NCBI GenBank assembly: GCA_009761415.1
Contig: QUOL01000005.1
Coordinates: 1,860,001 to 1,924,000, forward strand
Direction of reading: 5' to 3'
Source: Sarcomyxa edulis
Taxonomy: Eukaryota > Basidiomycota > Agaricomycetes > Agaricales > Mycenaceae
DNA: 64,000 bases
Under the pieces are notes generated by a model, which saw only the letters and a program-made list of their open reading frames with translations, ran no database searches and was not told where the DNA came from. The translations under genes were made by a program, and so were the position numbers. Each line of letters starts with the position of its first letter. Positions within the stretch are counted from its first letter, which is position 1. This document shows positions 50,417-61,425 of the stretch, in pieces.

Positions 50417-50829
50417 AATGCGAAAGAGGTACGTCTTCATTTTGTCGTCTGCTTTGTATTGAATATAATCAGTTTTCTTGATTATGAGCCAGATACTAGA
50501 GACGGCATCGTGTCAAGTGAACGGTTGACATTTTTTTCCCTACGCAGAGGTTCTCTTCTCTCCATATTCTACAGTCAAACAGTGCGAAGTAATCATATCA
50601 ATAAATTCGCCAACGCACTCGTGACGGAGCCAGCCCAAGAAGAGTCAAGAGCACTAAAATTATTCTCAGGACAGACCAGATTTGAAAGTACTACCAATAC
50701 ATATGATGCTAGAATTCCGACTAATAGTAAGTGATGCGTATAATAGAGAGTGCGGATCGTCTGATAGAAATCGATAAAGAAAGAGAGAGCGGTAAAACAT
50801 GCCAGAACCAAGGCCTGATAAAGCCCAAT
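50417..50829. other. convergent 3' spacer
   Basis: The MYND and ArfGAP genes converge here. No coding sequence is supported. Confidence 0.6.
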
Positions 50830-51179
50830 TTACATTCCACCCCACTGCCCCGGGTATCCGCTTTGCTGCTGCTGCTGCGGTGGCTGCTGTTGCCAACCTC
50901 CAAACGGATTTTGGTTCGGCTGCGAAAACATTTGTTGTGTTCCTGGAGGTCCAAAATTCGAAGGGGCACCATAAGGCGAGGCTGATGGTTGGCCCATCGA
51001 TTGCATGAAGTTGTTTTGACCCAGTGGGGGCTGGGCGGTCTGGGTTGGGAAGTACTGTTGTGGTTGTTGCTGCTGGATGTACGGTGATGGTTGTTGAAAC
51101 GGTGGCATTGGCGAAACATTTGTACTTCCCTGCCCATTCAGCATTCCAAATGGAGCATTGGGTATCGTAGGGGTCGAAT

Positions 51180-51247
<68 letters not shown>

Positions 51248-52553
51248 AGGAATTGGGTGTTCTGTGAGGGGAATACAGGCGAGGGATTGTTACTGTATGG
51301 TTGCGGTTGCTGTTGAAAGGGGTTGAGCATGTTTGTATTCATGCCTGACCCGGGGCCGTTGTAGCCTTGGGTAAACGATGGAATGGGGGAGTTGCCAGAA
51401 GTCATCGTCATCTGGGTCTGGAGGGAAGATGAATAACCGGGACTGATGGATACGCCATATTGATTTGGATTGTTTGCGGTCAGGTTCGAATTAGGGATGT
51501 TGAACGGTTGTGTAGGTTGCGCCATTTGGAGAGGGAGAGACGCGTTGGAAGTTGGGGTTTGGAGAGATACGAGGTCATTCCATACTTGGCTTTGTGGAGG
51601 CTGAGGCGGGGGCAATGTCTGGAGTGGGGGCTGGGCCTGCGAGGAAAGTGGTTGCGATACAGATCGTGGTTGGCCTGCTTCTGTTTGCGCCATGAGACCT
51701 AATGCACGCGTAGTGTTACCGGGAGCGGTAGTAGATGGCCGGTGCTCAAGTACAGCGCCAAAATTTGGTTTCTTGGATAAGGATGCAGGGAGACCCGCTG
51801 TTGAAGGCGCAGGCCGAGTACGGGGAGCGACACTCGATGCTGATCTCGAAGGGCCAAGGTGAGCAGCCACAACTGCCGATCTATCGATGAAGCGTTTGTA
51901 TTCGTATTTAGCTAATGGAACCATAAAAGATCAGAGGAATGTAGATGATAAGAGAGATATTGAAACGAACACCGGATGTACTGTTCGAGTTCGCTGTCCC
52001 TCTCAGACTCCATCATAGGTGGAGGGGGTGGATGGCGAATTTCGTTAGGGTTGAAATGCTGGTTGGACTTGAGATTTCCATTATTTCTCATGTTCTACAA
52101 ACGGCCAAGCCATTTAGATACGATCGTTGTGTCAGAAAGAATGCATGCTCACTTCGACTTGCTCTTTCGTCCATGAGTCAAGCGTCAGACTCTTCCTAGA
52201 TGTAGCGCATTGTGAGCTAATGCATGTATATGGTAGCATAGTACATACACTTTCGTAACGTGAGTGCCGATCTTTCGATGTACGCTCGCACAGTTAACAC
52301 TAAAGCATATTAGATCAGTGATCCTTCTGTTCTATTCAACGAAGTGATGGAGTCGTACCATATGAATATTCCTAGATTATGGGAGGCCCATCGAGGGTTC
52401 CTAGCTTTACAGTCTGCACATATATCTGGAATAAAGGTCAAGGTATGTTCACTCGAGCTGCTGTCCGTGTAACTCACCATTCCCAGGTTGTGCAGCGATT
52501 TCCAGGACAGCTTTTTGGTTTCTCTCGACGGTGATTTTGTTCTGTCCAGACAT
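50830..52553 (-). CDS. Arf GTPase-activating protein, Gts1/SMAP-like, with Gln-rich tail
   Basis: Stimulates GTP hydrolysis on Arf proteins in vesicle traffic. Six exons splice to 480 residues: 52478-52553, 52359-52425, 52249-52299, 52153-52195, 51971-52094 and 50830-51911. The ArfGAP zinc finger has [21 protein letters not shown] and VNCASVHRKIG, so both Cys pairs and the catalytic Arg (NPRW) are present, followed by THVTKVKSLTLDSWTKEQVE. The rest is disordered and rich in Pro, Gln, Ser and Asn, with a 22-residue polyglutamine run. Five of six exons cover the catalytic domain and one long exon covers the tail. It diverges from the PEX39-like gene with a 180 bp gap. Confidence 0.92.
51181..51246 (-). 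repeat. CAA/CAG trinucleotide repeat (polyglutamine)
   Basis: Twenty-two consecutive glutamine codons, mostly CAA at one end and CAG at the other with one interruption, inside the ArfGAP tail. The mixed codons suggest partial stabilisation against slippage. Confidence 0.95.
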
Positions 52554-52733
52554 GCGAGAGTATTTCGAGGAATATCGACGAGATGAGAAGAACTAGAGAA
52601 AAACGAGATGGAGATTCGGAAAGATTTGTGTGTTGCACTTGAAGGAAAACAAAGCATCCGGTTCCAAATCCAAAATGGACTTTGCAAATTGATCGGAAGC
52701 TTTCTTCCCCACCTCATCTTGTCTCGAATTATC
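52554..52733. promoter_or_regulatory. 180 bp divergent promoter, ArfGAP / PEX39-like
   Basis: The two start codons (52553 minus, 52734 plus) are only 180 bp apart, so both promoters and leaders share this stretch. Individual elements cannot be assigned. Confidence 0.6.
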
Positions 52734-53387
52734 ATGTCGCTTTCAGAAAATGCAGTCGCAGGCCCATCTGGAACTACAGGATCGCCTCAATCCGATACAA
52801 AGGCATTGCAAGCATATAAATACTATCCCTTTGACACGGACCAAACATACCAGGTGCGGTACAACGATGATTTATACTTTGGCATACTCACAGTATACCC
52901 TCTTGCAAGGAAGGCCTCCAAACTCTTCTGGCAAATGGATCTTTGACTGGAGAACCGGAGGCGAGGCAAGTTGAAGTGCTCCGGCAGACGCGAGTCTTTT
53001 TCTTCAATCGGTGAGTTCAATACTCATGAAGTAGTGATTTGCAACCAACGTACTTGTTCACAGTCAATTTGGGAGTTCTATCACAATGGAAGAGGCATAC
53101 AGATGCGAGAATGACCTTTTAGCGGAGTCAAAGCCTGCTCCAACCAGAACACCGGAAGAACCGCACACGTTATCATACCAGGAGGTGCAGGATCTCATCT
53201 CAGCTGGCCGTATGGACGAGATACCTTTCAACAAGAAGATACCAGACGCCTTGAATGTATGTTGCAATGACTCACTTGTTGATCTCGCCTTCACAGCCCA
53301 TAATCTTTAATGTAGGAAGCACCGCCTAGCCAATCAGTGGCCCCTTGTAGGAGGAAGCCTTGGGAAGGTGCATCGACGCAGTGGTAA
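52734..53387 (+). CDS. KPWE-motif protein, PEX39-like peroxisomal import factor
   Basis: Small soluble protein of 161 residues in four exons (52734-52853, 52910-53010, 53064-53256, 53316-53387). The conserved C-terminal block reads LSYQEVQDLISAGRMDEIP, then IPDALNEAPPSQSVAPCRRKPWEG. The region ending in RKPWE is the KPWE motif of a small family that includes yeast Yjr012c and human C6orf226, reported as PEX39, a helper of PTS2-dependent import with PEX7; a related motif occurs in PEX13. The N-terminal part (TKALQAYKYYPFDTDQTYQ, then LRQTRVFFFNR) is also structured. No membrane segment. The homology rests on recalled motifs; identity as PEX39 is inferred. Confidence 0.8.
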
Positions 53388-53935
53388 GAAAGGTAGAAGT
53401 TTGAACGAGTGTATCTTCAACAACTTGACTGTAAATGGATCGTGTAAATTAACCGCTAGACGTGCAGAAAGGCAACAGCATGTGTATATGTCGACGACTC
53501 GAAAACTTGATTTATGTATGTACATTTCGCCCTATAGAAACACACGTTCGAGGGAAAGGTGGAAACGAAAGAGAAAGAAATGATATAGAAACGACGTGAA
53601 AGCTACAGACCGAGAAAGAGCAAGTGTTGCATAGCTAGCTATGTCGCCACCAATACCGATATACGCGTGTCCAGCCGATACTAAGGAAGAGCAAGGGTGA
53701 AAAGGACACTCGAGAGTAGATGCAGACACGAGCATAAAACTCCAGAAACCGATTCGAGGGACGATAGCTACGACTCTTTGGAAGCAGGAACAGCTAACGA
53801 GGTAACTCTAGTCGCAGCTGAGCAAAGATCATGACGATGAGACGAAGACGCCTGGTTTGTGCGACTGAAGCACAAAATCGCAGTGTAAACGATGAAAGGG
53901 AAAAAGTGAGATCCCGAGGGAAACTTCTGCGTTCC
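53388..53935. other. convergent 3' spacer
   Basis: No gene seen. The PEX39-like and EST1-like genes converge here. Confidence 0.6.
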
Positions 53936-56900
53936 TCAGCCGTTGTTTCCCCAGCCTTGCGAGAGCGAAGGAGGGGAGAACGTTTGTCCAAGCCTAGGAT
54001 CGTTGTAGGACAATTGTCGATTGTGATGATATCCTTGAGGAGGACCGGACCCATATATCAATTCTGGCCTGAGGTGAGGTGTCACCGGAGAATGCGGATA
54101 CATAGGAGGAAAACTCGTAGGCGCAGCGATCGGACGTTGTATGGGATGTTGCTGGTATGAATACCTGTATGGGTCCGGTGCGTACTGATTACGCCGGTCA
54201 GATCCTTGAGAATTGGGAAGAGCAGACATAGAAGGTGCTCTCTGATGACTTGAAGGGACAGTGGCGAAATGTGGTTGAGACGCGAATGGAGCCGAGGGGA
54301 GTTCACTAACTAAGTGGCTTTGAGAGTTCTGCCTGCTATCATATGACGACGTCCATATTGACTGCGAATTATCTTGCGATTGCAGCTGCGATCCTGGTAC
54401 TTGTGACTGTGAAGGTTGTGTCGGCTGAGGCTGAGATTGATATCCATGTCCAGAATGACTGACAGCTCCAGCTCCAGTAAACTTGAAGGACTGATCGTCG
54501 AGAGATGTCGACCAGATCGAATGACCAGGCTTGTTCGGCGGTCCCGATCCGAAAAGTAACTGGGGTTGAGCGGCATAAGATTCGGGTGGAGTCCTGACGT
54601 TTCCCAAATTGGAAGAAGTTCGAGGCAATCCCATGACATTATTTAGAAGGTCCTGAGCAGTAGTTGGGGTAGGGGCAAAAGAAGATACGTGCTGATTCTG
54701 AGTAGGAGAGAGTGTGCGTGGGCCTGTTGGACTGAGCTTGACAGGGGTCAATGGGCTTTGAGAAGACGGCGGAGATGGGACCACGGGAGAAATAGTCACC
54801 CTGCCGGCGAATGATCAGGATGTTGTGAGTAAGGATTGGAAGCTGGGTGAAGACACACCTGGGATCCCATACAATCTCCTCGTCACTCTCTTCGGAACCA
54901 TTCAGAACCTGACGGAAAGCATCTCCAACAGGGTCATCAGTTGCTTCTGTCCTAGCGTCCTCGTCCAATTCTGGGATTCCAGAGAAGTTGTCCCTGATCT
55001 CTGTCAACAACTGGTGTTGAACAAGTGCACTTTCCGATCCTCTGACCTTCACGGCCTCGATTCCTTTCAAAACGAACCGATTACCATATAGAGCGATTGG
55101 AGAATTCTTCATAACTGGCGCATTAGAACGAGATGTATAGCTTGAGAAAGTATAAACGCACCTCCATCTCGACTATATCTCTTGCATCGAGCAACAAATC
55201 CGAGATTCTCATTAGTTGCTCTTCATTTGGATGAACCTCCTCCCGAGTTTGAGACAGAGCCATTCCTTCAGCGCTCTCGAGAACATGAGGTGACCTGGTC
55301 TCACCCATCATCTTGCGCAATGGTAAAAACCCTCTCATCTCTACATCTTCTTCCAAAGGCGCTTTCAAGGACGGTAGGCGTTTCATTGGGAAAGCTCTAG
55401 ACAGAGCGCAGAAGAAACGCGCATAGGTGTCCCAGAATTGTGCCACAGCCGGACTACGACCTTCGAGCTGATCCTGCTTGGTGTTAGTCGAGATCATAGC
55501 AGTTTCGTTCTGCATAACATATTTGTAGTTGGCCTTCAACCACTTCCCAGCAATTCTTAAGGCAGGCAAAGTCCGTCGGAACGCCGCAGTGATCCGCTGT
55601 GCTAGATCATTTTCGGAATCCGCATCTTTTGGAGGGGGTTCAGCGAGCTCTCGAACACCAATTTCCATCAAAATTCGATGAAGCGCGAGGACATGCATGA
55701 AGATGCGCATTTCCATTGCAGTAGCAGAGGGAGCCGGAGACGAGATCTCAGATCCTGACCGCGTATTGTTGCTCGCCAAATCCGAATCGCGGACCATCCG
55801 ATATTTATATAGAGCACCTTGAGAGAGAACGATAGGTTTCGAAACCATTTCAATCGGGAGATGGCGTTCAGATACCAGGGCCTCGAAGTCCTTGCAGACA
55901 TTTTGGTCGTGGCCTGGAGATACGAGATCCATTCTGGTGATGATGATACGTCAGAGATGACTGGAGGTAAAGAGTAGATTTAAGACATACTTGTCGACGC
56001 CCAGCCGCCAGAGAGCATGCAGGACAACAACTTTCTCTTTAAACGCATTGATCCGGATTATGGGCGGCACATTGGCAGTGGTCTGTTCATCATCGTGGTC
56101 CTTCTCTCGTTCTCTTTCCCGTTTTATCCGAGCCTTCCAAAGATCCAGTGCTTTATTGAGGACGGTTATCATGTTCTCCGAAGCAGTGTCATACGGCTGT
56201 CGAACGCAGAGGGCACGATAATAATGGAAAAGCGACAAAAATGCGTCCCTCTGATATGACGAAAGTATAGCCAGCTGGTGCGACGCATTCCCATCATACG
56301 GCAATAGAAGTCGCGCATGTTCGTAGCATTGCTGAGCCTTTTCATAATTCCGCATACGTGGGATGTCTTCCAGTCCTCCCGCTCCACCTCCCCTCCGGCT
56401 CTTGTTCCTAGACCGAAGGGGTCCATTATCCTCCTGGCCAGCCTTGGGACGTCCCTTACTCTCATTGTATAGTTCCCTGTATCGTGCGATATCACCTAAG
56501 CAGATCAATGCTTTACTTACAATCGCGAGTCGGCCATCTCGGTCGGCAGCGGTCTTGGGCACTAAAGATACGGTGCTGTCCTCGTGAGGGAACTGGAAGT
56601 GATTTCGAACGTTCGGGGTGCCTCCGGAATTTCCGCTAGCATCATCATTGGTAGTAGAGATCCCTAGATCCCTTAGGGCTGTTTGCGCTTCCACCAATGG
56701 GAACGACCTTCCGAGACGAACGACTAGTTCCGTCCAGAACTTCTCTTCATCTGCGAGAAATTGACGGAATCGTTGAAGAAGTTTTCTGTACTCCACTGGA
56801 CCTGGGCCTGACGAGCGCTGCTGGTGGCGAAAAGCGGGTTGGATGCTCTGTTCGAGGGTAGCTAGTCGTTGTTTGTACTTTGAGATGAACGCATATGATG

Positions 56901-57225
56901 TCTGCATCCATAAGTGGGTTTCCACGTCCTTGGACTCCTTTGCATAAGGATGAATGAGAAGAAGACGAAGATACGGCCTGCGTAGACTTTGAAGTGGGTG
57001 CTGAGCGGTTAATTCCCCTTTTCCCTAGCAGTAAGATTGGTACGCATACCTCCGGCGCTGAAATTCAACATCCCTATCCCATGGATCACGGGTATTCAGG
57101 ACATCTTTCAAGCTTTGCTGAAGGCTCTTGGCCTCTCTACGGTAGAATTAGTGTCGAGAGAAATGAGGAATCTACATCAACAAAATGAATAAGCACCTGG
57201 CAACATGTGAAGCCTGGTCAGACAT
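53936..57225 (-). CDS. EST1/SMG7-like protein (14-3-3-like TPR domain)
   Basis: Member of the EST1/SMG5-7 family that acts in telomerase recruitment or nonsense-mediated mRNA decay, about 1,000 residues. It begins MSDQASHVAR in a 29-nt exon (57197-57225) whose frame is closed upstream by a stop, then AKSLQQSLKDVLNTRDPWDRDVEF and a helical region with WMQTSYAFISKYKQRL. The EST1 core is visible as ICLGDIARYRELYNE, YEKAQQCYEHARLLLPYDG and QLAILSSYQRDAFLSLFHYY. The last exon (53936-54799) encodes a disordered Pro/Gln/Ser-rich tail ending LSQGWGNNG. No PIN nuclease domain is seen, which favours SMG7/Est1 over SMG6. Telomere versus decay role cannot be settled here. Confidence 0.88.
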
Positions 57226-57520
57226 CAAGATTTCCTGAGCGATATGTTATCTTGAAGTCGAGGTTTACTTGTTACAGATCCATTTCATGGTTGGAGGTCT
57301 GGAGGTGCGGCGTTGTCGAAGAGAGAAGACAAGTCGAATAAGCGTGGGAAGACTGCAGCTAGACATGTGGACTGCTGTGGACTCAAACTCAACTCACTTA
57401 GACCCGAATAGCAATATCACGAGCGGTTGAGAAAAGTTGATACATATACATGCGGATGACAGTAGTTGTGCAGTCAAGAATCCAGCCAGGAAAATCAAGA
57501 AAATGAGGACGAGCAGGTCC

Positions 57521-60500
57521 TCAGTCATCCTCATCGTCGTCACGTCCTCCTGGTCTGAAGAGCGCTAGGAGTTCCTCAACACCAACCTTCATGCCCTTGA
57601 TCTTATCTCCACTTAATGCCGCCTTGGCAAGCTCCCGTTTCTTTTCCTGTAGTAGCAGTATGCGATCCTCTACCGTCGAGTCGATTTTCAGCTTGAATAT
57701 ATTGACGTCGCGTGTCTGGCCGTAACGATGAGCGCGATCGAATGCCTGGTCCTAGAAGCATGACAAGATGTTAAAACCTGAGATGACAGGGAGAATTATG
57801 TTTGGAAGGATAAGACTTACCTCAAGTGCCGGATTCCACCAGAGGTCGACAAGAATGACGTTATTGCACGATGTGAGGTTAAGACCTGTCGCGCATATCA
57901 GAACGGCAGTAGTTAGATACCAGGATGATGAGACGAACCAGTGCTTCCAGCCTTGAACGAGATCAGGATGCAGCGCGTCGTGTTGCTTGTCTTGATTTCG
58001 GACAAACTCGCCTCTCGATCTACCTTCGACATCGACCCATCATCTGTAAAAAATCATCAGGATCAGTTGAAACGAAAAGAGTTCTAGACAGAAACTTACA
58101 TCTAACAAATTCAATTCCCCGCTTCTTCAAGAACGGCTGGACAAGGTCCAGCATAGAAGTGAATTGTGAAAAGATGATCGTCTTTTCCTCCCCGTTTGAT
58201 CTCACATCGATCTCGCTTAACAACCGTAAGATTGTGCGGATTTTCGCCGAGTCGAGTAGACCATCTTCAACATTATGCTTATCGGCAGCCTTGATGGCCA
58301 TAGGCACGCAATCGACGCAATGTTTATCGTAGGGGGCCGATCCGGTATTCTTTGTAGAAAGCCTGACCGTGCAACGAAAAATTAAAGTCCATGATCAACC
58401 GTATAGAAGTCCGGAACAAAACTTACTCAGTCAAGCAAATCTGGCATTTGCGAGTCACGCCCATCTGCCCGAAAGCCGCTGCAAGGTCGTCTGCATCATC
58501 AAGACCAGCACTTTCTGTCTGCCCAGCCTTAGCCGCCTTGGGATCAACAGCTTCAAGATCCTTCGTATAGTCCGCTGCCACAAGAACGGGGTGATTGCAT
58601 GCTGTTATGTAGTATGTCAATGAACGACCAAATATCAATCCCGGATTTCGCAAGACTCACCTTGCCGCAACCTCAACAACAACACCAAAACCGAAGTCAT
58701 GTTTGCCTTACTCTGCGCCATCAACTTCTCAATCACATCCCCCATCTTCGTCTCCAATGCAGTATAGAATGCGCGCTCACTAGCATCAAACTCGCAAGAA
58801 ACTACTGCGATTTTACGATCTGGTAGCTCAATGATCGCCTTTCCATTGAATTGCTGGTCTTTCGTTCGGCGAAGCATAATTTGTTTGAGGACGACTTGCA
58901 ACCTCTTCATAGCGCGATTGGCCCCTCTCCCACTCTTCACTGGTTTTGCGATCTGGTCGTTGAAGGTTGACCAAGTAGATAAGGGTTTGATCCGTAGGAA
59001 CTTGATCAACGAGTATAGTTCCACAACATTGTTTTGCCTGTAGTGAATGAAATGTTTTGTCAACGACAGCGAGGAGAAGGAAGTAGGAGTACATACATCG
59101 GTGTGCCGGTAAGACACCATCTGAACTTTGCTTCGAGGGCACAACAAGCAACGGCACGATTGGTCTTTTCGTTCTTGATGTTATGTGCTTCATCTGTTCA
59201 ACAAGTAAGCTATCGATAGACAGGTCATGTATTCATGAAAGTGACTCGCCTAAGACCACCCTCCACCACTTGAGATGAAAGAGGGCATCCTTCTTCTTGG
59301 TAGTCTTCTTCGAAGCCGATACTTTCCTCCCTTTGACCGTCCTTCCAAACGTCTCTGAGTCGTCATCCTCGTCCTCGTCCGAATCACTAGACCTTTTCTT
59401 GGATTTCGATTTCGCTTTTGGCTTGCTGGACTCGTCCTTGGCAGGTGAACTGTACGAGTCGTACTCATTGGCAATGATGTCGTATGTCGTGATGACCATA
59501 TGGGCGCGTCGCAATACATCAGGGTCTATAGCACGTAGGGATCAGCTTTGGGTAGATGGATGAACGAGGATGGAATTTACCGGTAGTTCGGGAAGGGCCA
59601 TGATGTTGAATTACCTTCAAGCCTTTGGTCATCCTCTTGGTCTCGTCTTCCCACTGTCCAACAAGCGACAACGGGCACACGATTCTTTGGACACATGAGC
59701 ACTCGAGAGTGCATCGAATAAAGAAAAGCGACTCACAATGTGGGCGCATCCCATCCATCCTCCGCGTCCGATTTCTTAGCACGCCCTTCTGAGATTCGGG
59801 CGAGGGTTTGTATGGTTTTACCGAGACTGACGTAGGCGTGAATGAACGATAGGAACATACAACACTGGTAACTCACCCCATATCATCAGCTAGAATGCCA
59901 CCAGTCCTCTTCTTGGTGATATCCTCCCTTTCTCTCATCCATTTCCGTCCCTGTATTTGGTGAGGAAGCAACTGGAACTCCTCTCTGAACCCTTTGACCA
60001 CAGCATCCGCCATATCAATCTCAGTGTCTTCCTCGATGGCACCTTTCATAAGATCTCGCAGAGCCTTCTCAGCTTCTGCAGGAGACGTGTACGCGTAGTC
60101 ATCATGAATGTCGGGCAGATCAATGGTCTCTCCTCCTAGTGGACGGTCATAAACGCGATCCAGTTGTAGATCTTTGTTAGACGGTATGTGTATTGGTTTA
60201 GATCGGGTATTCTCTATCGGCAAAGGAAGGTTCCTTGGAGGATTGGGTTTTGCGTAATAAGGTTGTGGAACAGGGAACGCTGGTGTGCCTTTGTTGAGAT
60301 GGTCGGGACGTGGTTGGAAAGGAATAGCTGCAGGCATGACGTTCGCCTTCTGAGCAACCATTCTGCTCAAGGTCGCGTATCAGACATGCTTCTGCGTAAA
60401 ATCTCAGCCTTCACAGACCTATGGTTTTCCTCTTCTGGTTCTTCATCTGACGAATCGATGATAATCGGACGATGACCCCTAGGGCGATGAGCCTGAGCTT

Positions 60501-60752
60501 GAGTAGTCGAGCTGGATTCGGCGCTAGATGATGTTGAAGAAGACGAGATGCTCTGAGAGATATATAAGCGTTAGGGATATCAGTGAAGGGTAGGTAGAAC
60601 GTGCTATTATTTCATGTGGAGGCCTCGAGGCCCTAGGAGCGAGCTCAGGATACAGATTGGCGTCTTGAGCCAGTCTTCTTCGCCTTTTCACGACTCAAGC
60701 ATCAGCAATTAGTATATACACATGCTTATAGATCTTACATAGCTTCGGCCAT
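57521..60752 (-). CDS. SNF2-family DNA-dependent ATPase (Rad5/Rad16/Uls1-like)
   Basis: Nuclear chromatin remodeller or repair translocase of the SNF2 superfamily, about 900 residues. Motif I is [15 protein letters not shown], spliced across an intron at 59830-59880. The DEAH box ([13 protein letters not shown]) is assembled across a GC-AG intron at 59194-59249. [41 protein letters not shown] and [12 protein letters not shown] complete the helicase core. Between the lobes lies CQIC-17 residues-CVDC, a small cysteine module where Rad5/Rad16 proteins have a RING. A charged Lys/Ser/Asp insert sits before the DEAH box. The C-terminus ends [12 protein letters not shown]-terminal exons before 60540 do not join cleanly in frame, so the start (60752) is provisional. 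Confidence 0.9.
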
Positions 60753-61425
60753 TGCTGAATCAAGGGTGAATGGGCGTGAAGAAACAGACAAAATGGAAGT
60801 TTTGGACAAAGTCCAAGTTCAACCGACGCGATTTATAGAGTCACGGTCACGTTGCTCAGCGTGACTCATCGGTTCGCGACGAAAAACAAGAACAAAAAAA
60901 CTCTTGAAGAAATCTCTGAGAAGGCGAACAATGCAGCTCATAAGGGGGCTACGCATTTACATAGTTCAGTTAGCAACCGTACTCATACAATGTTATTTGC
61001 CGAGATAACGTGTGTTTTTGAGGCTTCGAGACTCCTTCTCTCCGCCCATGTTTCAAAGAAACCTAATCAAAACCTGGCGAGTCGGACGTTATTGGGAAAT
61101 GGAACTTTCGAAAAATGTCTTTCCCAACAGAGAGTCCAATACCTGGGATAGCCATGCAAGTTCCAGGCTGGTAGTCAGGCTTGTCCTTGGGGTATAATGA
61201 GATTTGGATCTGAATTAGGATGTCGTACGTGTCACCTCCTCCTCTTCACGTGACAGTCGCTGAGATGTCTGTTCGACAACTCCCGCGGAACACAACGAGC
61301 TGGAGTAAGCACACCTATTCAACTGACGGCCCGACATCTTGTTGTGCTGTCGTGTGGCGTACGCTCCGTGTTAGCCCAAGCAGGGAACGTGTAAGTCTCC
61401 CACTCCAACTTGTTTCGGTTCCAGA
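60753..61425. other. spacer between SNF2 and biotin ligase genes
   Basis: It holds the SNF2-gene promoter and the 3' flank of the biotin ligase gene. The frames inside show no family signature. Confidence 0.6.
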
